A DNA stretch of 64,000 bases from Streptomyces katrae. Lineage in GTDB: Bacteria; Actinomycetota; Actinomycetes; Streptomycetales; Streptomycetaceae. Below are positions 59,145 through 64,000 of the stretch, one piece after another. The DNA is taken from assembly GCF_000717655.1 (NCBI RefSeq), contig NZ_JNZY01000012.1:1-64000 (forward strand), given 5' to 3'. Each line of letters opens with the position of its first letter. Position 1 is the first letter of the stretch. The notes beneath the pieces were generated by a model, which saw nothing but the letters and a program-made list of their open reading frames with translations, did not search any database and was not told the DNA's origin. A program made the position numbers and the translations under genes.

Positions 59145-59804
59145 TCAGGCGGGGCGGCGGGCGTAGCAGAAGAGGTGTTCCTCGGGCTCGGCCGCCTCGG
59201 CGGCTCCCGCGGACCCCGCGGCGGCCTCGGCCCCGGGCCGGAACAGCGCGGTGTGGTGCTCCAGCACCTCGAGCCCGGCCGCACCCAGCAGCCGCAGGTG
59301 CTCGGCCGTGGACAGGCTGCTGACGGTGACCTGGTGCCCCATCCACACGATGTCGAGATCGCTGATGTCGCCCGGCACGGTGGCCATCACGAAGTACCCG
59401 CCGGGCACCACCCACGAGGCCATCCGCTCCAGCGTCGCCGCCACCTCCCGCTGGGACATCACCAGCAGCGGGAAGAAGGAGCACACCGCGTCGAAGCCGC
59501 CCGCCGCGGCCGCGTACGTCCGGACGTCGGCCTGCTCGAACCGCGCCTGCGGCACCCGGGAGCGCGCGAGGTCGACCATGTGCGCCGAGACGTCGATGCC
59601 GGTCACCGCGCAGCCCGCCCGCGCGAGCGCCTCGGCGGCCGGGCGGCCCGTACCGCTGCCCACGTCCAGCACACGGGCGCCGGGGGCGAGCCGGCCGGTG
59701 AGCCATTCCAGTGCGGCGAGCTGCCCGGGAACCCGCCCGAACACCTCCTCGTACCGTACTCCGACCTCGTCGAACACCTCCGCCGCGGACTTGCCGCCAC
59801 TCAT
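59145..59804 (-). CDS. Class I SAM-dependent methyltransferase
   Basis: A 219-residue methyltransferase. The SAM-binding GxGxG motif is RVLDVGSGTGRPAAEALARAG (about residues 39-60), followed by VTGIDVSAHMVDLAR, FEQADVRTYAA and FDAVCSFFPLLVMSQREV. The target is unknown. The ATG at 59804 is chosen because the frame upstream is Arg/Pro-rich noise. It is flanked by two FUSC genes on the same strand, and its start is 113 bp from the second FUSC stop. Confidence 0.88.
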   Translation of the reverse strand: MSGGKSAAEVFDEVGVRYEEVFGRVPGQLAALEWLTGRLAPGARVLDVGSGTGRPAAEALARAGCAVTGIDVSAHMVDLARSRVPQARFEQADVRTYAAAAGGFDAVCSFFPLLVMSQREVAATLERMASWVVPGGYFVMATVPGDISDLDIVWMGHQVTVSSLSTAEHLRLLGAAGLEVLEHHTALFRPGAEAAAGSAGAAEAAEPEEHLFCYARRPA

Positions 59805-59917
59805 CGGCGTCCCTCGCCCTCGTCCTCGGTTCGCGCTTCCCGCCGCCCGTCCGGTCCCGGACGGACGCCGTGGAGTTCCTGCCCGGGCGCGCGGCCGGGA
59901 AACGGCGGGCTTCGGGA

Positions 59918-62098
59918 TCACACCGGCCCGTGGGGTGCCGCCGCGGCGCGGCCCGACTCGATGATCCGGAGGTCCGCCGTCAGCGAGTCGAGCCAGGCCG
60001 TCGTGGCGAAGTAGACGGGCCCCGCGTCGGGCGGCGCCGCCTCGGCGGACCCGGGCGCGGCCGGCACACCGGATCCCCCGGCCCCCGGACCGCCCGGCGT
60101 GCCGGTCCCGCTCGAACGGGTGCTGTCACGGGTCTTGTGCGGGGCGTCGGCCGCCCCCGCCGCCCGGCGCAGTCCGGCCGCCACGCGGGCGGCGTAGTCC
60201 CCGAGCTCCGCCGCCTCGCTGCGCGCGAGCGGCGTCCCGTCCACGCTGCCCAGGACCCTCCCGGCGCCCCAGAGCACGTGGTGCCCGGTCATCACCGTGG
60301 CCTGCCAGTCCGGGCCCGGCCCGGCCGGGCGCTGCGTCTCGCTCTGGTACTGGGCGTACGCGGACTCGGCCATGACCAGCGTGATCCGGACCCGGTGCTC
60401 CGCGTCCTGCGGGGTCTGTGCGAGCCCCCGGGGCGCCGTGGCGACGGCGGTGGTCGACTCGACGTCGTCCGCGCAGGCGCGCAGCAGCCCGGCCACCGCC
60501 CGGCCGAGTTCGTCGTGGGCCCCGCGCGGCCAGGCCAGGATCCCGCACACGATCCCGATCGCGCTCCCGATGGTCACGTCGAGGAAGCGGACCTCGGCCA
60601 GCTGCCAGGTGACCGCGGACAGCTGGGCGAAGACGACGGCGACGACCAGTGTGAACAGCGCCTGCGCCCAGCCCACGCCCCGCACGGGCCCGATGGTGAA
60701 CGTGAACAGCATCAGCGGCGGGAGCACGATCGCGTACACCAGGGTCTCCCCGCCGGTCAGGGCGAGCACCGTACCGGCGGCGAGCGCGCCCAGGCAGGTG
60801 CCGATCAGCGCGGTGCGTACGGTTCCGCGGGTCTGCACGGCAGTGGTCCGGGTGAGGCTGATGACCGCGAGCATCGCCCAGAACCCGTGCGGAAGGGAGT
60901 CGAGTCCGGCCACGGTACGGGCCACCGCGAGGGCCAGCGCGATCCGTACGGCGTTCTGGAAGTGCACGGACCGCGGCCCGGTGTGAGCGGCGATCCGGTG
61001 CCACCACAGCTGCACGGTGTTCTGCCGGACGTACCAGAACCGGCCCGCCGCGTCCCCCTCCGGGTGCGCTCCCCTCCCCTCCACGGCGATCTCCGCTGCC
61101 GTGCGCAGCGCCACCGCGGCGTCTGCGACCTCCAGGAGAGCGGCCTGCCGGCGGCGGGACTCGGGCAGGTCCGCGGGGGTGCGCGAGTTCCGGGCGCGCA
61201 GGCGGAGCAGTTCCGTCGAGTCCACAACGGGCCGCCGTCCGTCGCGCAGCAGTGTGGAGGTTCCGGTCGCCGATTCGCGGACCGCGCCCAGCAGGTCGAG
61301 TCCGGCCTGTCTCGGCTCCCGTCCGGCCGGCGGTGGGGGCAGGTTGCGGAGCCGGGAGAGCAGGGTGCGTGCGGCCAGCCCGGTGTGGGCCAGGGCCCGC
61401 TCGCGCAGGCCCGGCCCGGCGGGGCGTTCCGCCTCCGGGACCCGGGAGGACCGCAGTGCCTCGGCGGCCGCCCGGGCCCGGTCGGAAGCGGAATCGGTCA
61501 GGACGTAGGGCGGCCGTTCCAGGGCGGCGGCGCAGCGGGCCGCCTCGGCCACGGAGCCCGCGGCCCGCTCGGCGTACGTCGGCACCCGCGGGTCGGGCAG
61601 CACCCACGCCTCGGCCAGGATCAGCAGCAGGAGGCCGGTGAGGGTGCCGCCGAGCCGCTCGTCGAGGGTGTGCGGGGCGTACGGCGGGAAGCTCGGCAGG
61701 ATGTACAGCAGTTGCAGCCCGGCCGCGGCGCCCGCGGGCCGGGGTCCTGCCGCCGCAGAGAAGGCCACGCAGAAGCCGATGACGGCCATGCCGAGGACGG
61801 CGCTCCAGGTCCGGACGGCGAGGAAGGTGCCCAGGGTCACCAGGACACAGGCCACCGGTAGCAGCCTGACCATCACGGCGGCCCGCTGCCGTCCCGTGCC
61901 GGGGATCCTGGAGAGGCCGGCCAGCGAGACGGCGCCGAAGAGTGCGTAGGTGGCGCTGACGGGCCGGTCGAGTCCGTACAGGAACAGGTAGAAGCCGCCG
62001 CAGGCGGCGATCGTGGTCCGGACGGCCCGTCGTGCGGCCGCCGGCACCGGGCCGGTGCCCGTCCGGAGGTCCCGTTCGAGTTCCCCAGGGGCTCGCAC
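59918..62098 (-). CDS. Large FUSC-family membrane protein
   Basis: A 726-residue protein with two membrane blocks (about residues 25-170 and 380-530) joined by a long soluble linker. Its FUSC signature is SVHFQNAVRIALALAVARTV then LPHGFWAMLAVISLTRTTAV, and a third soluble region at the C-terminus ends in a Gly/Pro/Ser-rich disordered stretch. It is a likely exporter of aromatic or other organic anions. The GTG at 62098 is used because upstream sequence overlaps the phosphatase gene in another frame. It is a second, longer paralogue of the gene at 57374. Confidence 0.85.
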   Translation of the reverse strand: MRAPGELERDLRTGTGPVPAAARRAVRTTIAACGGFYLFLYGLDRPVSATYALFGAVSLAGLSRIPGTGRQRAAVMVRLLPVACVLVTLGTFLAVRTWSAVLGMAVIGFCVAFSAAAGPRPAGAAAGLQLLYILPSFPPYAPHTLDERLGGTLTGLLLLILAEAWVLPDPRVPTYAERAAGSVAEAARCAAALERPPYVLTDSASDRARAAAEALRSSRVPEAERPAGPGLRERALAHTGLAARTLLSRLRNLPPPPAGREPRQAGLDLLGAVRESATGTSTLLRDGRRPVVDSTELLRLRARNSRTPADLPESRRRQAALLEVADAAVALRTAAEIAVEGRGAHPEGDAAGRFWYVRQNTVQLWWHRIAAHTGPRSVHFQNAVRIALALAVARTVAGLDSLPHGFWAMLAVISLTRTTAVQTRGTVRTALIGTCLGALAAGTVLALTGGETLVYAIVLPPLMLFTFTIGPVRGVGWAQALFTLVVAVVFAQLSAVTWQLAEVRFLDVTIGSAIGIVCGILAWPRGAHDELGRAVAGLLRACADDVESTTAVATAPRGLAQTPQDAEHRVRITLVMAESAYAQYQSETQRPAGPGPDWQATVMTGHHVLWGAGRVLGSVDGTPLARSEAAELGDYAARVAAGLRRAAGAADAPHKTRDSTRSSGTGTPGGPGAGGSGVPAAPGSAEAAPPDAGPVYFATTAWLDSLTADLRIIESGRAAAAPHGPV

Positions 62099-62145
62099 GG
62101 TTTCAGAATCCCACGCGGACGGCCGCGGGACCTGGGGACAGGTCC

Positions 62146-62739
62146 TCAGGGGCGGGTGTTCCAGCCTGCGATCACCGGGAGGCCGTGTTCGGTAGACAGG
62201 ACACTGACCGTGCCGGTGCGCAGCAGGAAGAGCCTGCCGTCCTGCGGAGGCAGGCCCAGGTAGCGGGCGGTGAGGACGCGCAGGAAGTGGCCGTGGGCGA
62301 CGAGGACGGCGTCGCCGCGGTCCTCGGCGAGGACCGCGGCCGCCCGGGCCAGGGCGCGGTCCGCGCGGGCGCCGACCTGGGCCGCGCTCTCGCCGGGGTG
62401 TTCCGGGTCGCCGGGCGGGACGCCGTCGGTCCACAGGGACCAGTGCGGCCGGGTCCGCTCGATCTCGGCCGTGGTGACGCCCTCGTAGCCGCCGTAGTCC
62501 CATTCGTGCAGGTCCGGGTCGGTGACGCCGCCGCTCAGTCCGGCGAGTCGGGCCGTGGTGACGGCCCGCCGCAGCGGGCTGGTCAGCACCAGCGCGAAGT
62601 GCCGGCCGCGGAAGTAGGGGGCCAGCGAGAAGGCCTCCTCGACGCCGGCGGCGGTCAGGGGCACGTCGGTCCGCCCGGTGTGCCGCCCCGTGGCGCTCCA
62701 TTCCGTCTCGCCGTGCCTCACCAGCAGCAGGTCGCTCAT
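62146..62739 (-). CDS. Histidine phosphatase-family protein
   Basis: A 197-residue phosphoglycerate mutase-like protein. The catalytic RHG is in LLLVRHGETEWSATGRHTGRTDVPL, the second arginine in LTSPLRRAVTTARLAG, the acid-base Glu in DLHEWDYGGYEG and the late His in AVLVAHGHFLRVL. It removes phosphate from a small molecule such as a sugar phosphate. Start ATG at 62739. It is divergent from the YoaK gene. Confidence 0.93.
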   Translation of the reverse strand: MSDLLLVRHGETEWSATGRHTGRTDVPLTAAGVEEAFSLAPYFRGRHFALVLTSPLRRAVTTARLAGLSGGVTDPDLHEWDYGGYEGVTTAEIERTRPHWSLWTDGVPPGDPEHPGESAAQVGARADRALARAAAVLAEDRGDAVLVAHGHFLRVLTARYLGLPPQDGRLFLLRTGTVSVLSTEHGLPVIAGWNTRP

Positions 62740-62790
62740 TCTTCGGACCATAAGCCCTCCGGCATGTCGGCGCCGGGGTATCCGGGCGGC

Positions 62791-63523
62791 ATGTCACTGT
62801 CGGGCGTCATGGACGTGAGCGCGCACCCGTTGCTGCCGCCGCCGTTGCTCGTGCTGTTGGTCGTGCTGACGGTCGTGACCGGAATGATCGAGGCGGTCAG
62901 CCTGCTCGCGCTCGGCCCGGTGTTCACGGCGATGCAGACCGGGAACGTCCTGTTCCTGGCGTTCGGGACCGCCCGGCAGGAGAACCTGCTCGCTCTGGCG
63001 CCCGCGGTCTCGCTGGCCGCCTTCGCCGTCGGGGCGGTGTGCGGAGCCCGGCTGGAAGCGGCTTCGGAGGCCCTCGGGCGGCGCTGGCTGGTGATCGGCC
63101 TGGCGATCGAGGCGGGGCTGCTCCTGGTCGCGGCGGGCGCCGGCTGGGGCCTGGCGCCGTGCTACGGGGAACCGACCGGGCGGCACATGGCGGTGGCGGC
63201 GGTCCTGGCCGTGTCGATGGGGATGCGCAACGTCACGAGCCTGCGGGTGAACCTGCCGGGGTTGCCGACCACGCTGGTCACCCGCTCCATGACCTCCTTC
63301 CTCGGCGGTTCGGCCCTGGGGCAGGACAGCGCGCTCGGGTACGGGGACGGCGGCCTGGGCACGCAGGGCCGTGGCCGTCCTCGCGACGTTCGCCGGCGGG
63401 CTGGCGGGGGCGCTGCTGGTGCGGGCCGGCCGGCCGGTGAACTGGCTGCTGATGCCGCCGGGCGCGCTGGTGCCGGCGGTGGCGCTGACGTATCTGCCCC
63501 GGCCCCGGCTGCACACGCGCTGA
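62791..63523 (+). pseudogene. YoaK (DUF1275) membrane protein gene with a +1 frameshift
   Basis: Frame 1 from the ATG at 62791 gives typical YoaK sequence: VVLTVVTGMIEAVSLLALGP, VFTAMQTGNVLFLAFGTA, AFAVGAVCGARLEAA, GMRNVTSLRVNLPGLPTTLV and TRSMTSFLGGSALGQDSALG. Near 63355-63360 (gcggcctgggcacg) the sense moves to another frame, which ends VAVLATFAGGLAGALLVRAG then RPVNWLLMPPGALVPAVALT and stops at 63521-63523. Removing one G restores an uninterrupted protein of about 243 residues. Function of the family is unknown. Either a recent mutation or a sequencing error in a G run. Confidence 0.8.
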
Positions 63524-63598
63524 ACCTCCGGCCCCGCAGAATCGATGCGAAAACGCTGCGAGTGGCCCCGGCCGGGCGTGGGTGGCGAGGCTCGGGCC

Positions 63599-64000
63599 AT
63601 GGACGGAAGCGACGAGTGCATCGCAGCGGGCTTCGCAGCGGGCGACGAGCGCTGCATGGAGACGGTCTACCGGCGCTGGCGGCCTCTGGTCCACTCGCTC
63701 GCGCACCGCTGCCTGGGCGACGAGCGGGAGGCCGAGGACGTCACCCAGCAGGTGTTCCTCGCCGCCTGGCACGGCCGGCGCCGCTACCGGCCCGGACCGG
63801 GCGGCCTCGGCGCCTGGATCACCGGCATCACCCGGCACAAGGTGGCCGACGCGCTGGAGGCGCGGACCCGGCGGGCCCGGGCGGCCGCGGCCGCCGCACG
63901 CGCCGCCCCCGGTCGGGCCGACCGTCCCGGGAGCCTGCCGCGGCAGGAGTCGGAGCAGGTCCTGGACCGGGTACTGGTCCTCGGGGAGCTGGCCAGGCTG
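63599..64000 (+). CDS. ECF-type sigma-70 factor, truncated by the window end
   Basis: A partial ORF of 134 codons with no stop before the window edge. It begins MDGSDECIAAGFAAGDERCM and contains sigma region 2 (VYRRWRPLVHSLAHRCLGDE then REAEDVTQQVFLAAW, GLGAWITGITRHKVADALEAR). An Ala/Arg-rich linker follows, and EQVLDRVLVLGELARL begins the approach to region 4. It is an extracytoplasmic-function sigma factor; its anti-sigma factor would be expected just downstream. The ATG at 63599 has no strong ribosome site; it lies 76 bp after the YoaK stop. Confidence 0.85.
   Translation, partial: MDGSDECIAAGFAAGDERCMETVYRRWRPLVHSLAHRCLGDEREAEDVTQQVFLAAWHGRRRYRPGPGGLGAWITGITRHKVADALEARTRRARAAAAAARAAPGRADRPGSLPRQESEQVLDRVLVLGELARL

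Noticed and set aside
59711..61861. A 716-codon plus-strand open frame opposite the large FUSC gene
   Set aside because: Composition is typical of an antisense GC shadow, and the minus-strand protein has clear helices and FUSC signatures.
1..64000. tRNA or rRNA genes, insertion sequences or prophage
   Set aside because: I found no cloverleaf-like segments, rRNA stretches, transposase or integrase motifs, or phage structural genes on reading both strands.

Overview
The window looks like a piece of a Streptomyces chromosome. GC content is very high, codon third positions are almost all G or C, GTG and TTG starts are common, and intergenic regions are short. Several families are typical of actinomycetes: mycothiol-dependent maleylpyruvate isomerase-like protein, deazaflavin-dependent nitroreductase, DUF6421, DUF5134, LVIVD-repeat protein, bacterial nitric oxide synthase, and a short 'HVDLVR..CRSH' leader peptide. 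I see no rRNA, tRNA, CRISPR array, insertion sequence, prophage or secondary-metabolite cluster. It reads as ordinary core or sub-core chromosome made of many one- to three-gene transcription units.

Layout. 0-9.5 kb: HpnB-like glycosyltransferase, DUF6643-like protein, MOSC protein, Rv1733c-like membrane protein, a large beta-helix/AAA+ fusion, a convergent membrane-hydrolase fusion, and a SRPBCC protein. 9.5-19.3 kb: PLP cysteine synthase-like enzyme, anti-sigma-type ATPase, ROK regulator, AlkB, MDMPI-like enzyme, a small membrane protein, a decayed gene, a secreted spherulation-4 protein, a TetR regulator divergent from a deazaflavin nitroreductase with paired operators, and a geranylgeranyl reductase-like flavoprotein. 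19.4-26 kb: M20 dipeptidase, MBL hydrolase, kinase-Nudix fusion, LacI regulator, and an unassigned two-gene operon whose first gene has a highly structured 5' leader. 26-31.8 kb: citrate lyase-like aldolase, etfBA, flavin reductase with an attenuation-type leader peptide, thioredoxin, lysophospholipid acyltransferase.

31.8-45 kb: secreted alginate lyase-family protein, CGNR regulator divergent from an MFS exporter, transglutaminase, a DUF6421-SDR-threonine aldolase operon, an LLM flavoenzyme divergent from PadR with a palindrome on the PadR start, a degenerate GDPD, GNAT, DUF5134 and M56 peptidase, and a TetR regulator. 45-54.8 kb: divergent LVIVD and DUF305 genes (both with TTA codons), ferredoxin-NADP reductase, an ArsR regulator and old yellow enzyme that share a 23-bp operator, wax ester synthase-like acyltransferase, BNR propeller, ung, and a CbiX-like protein. 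54.8-64 kb: lactonase, nitric oxide synthase, two FUSC membrane proteins flanking a methyltransferase, histidine phosphatase, a frameshifted YoaK gene, and the start of an ECF sigma factor cut by the window edge.

The most informative signals are regulatory: the ArsR operator pair, the TetR 5-3-5 operators at 17.2 kb, the PadR palindrome, the leader peptide at 30.3 kb, the ribosome-site-sequestering hairpin at 25.9-26.0 kb, and three TTA-containing (bldA-type) genes for exported proteins. All coordinates and residues were read by eye from the sequence. Family names come from motif recognition, not database searches.
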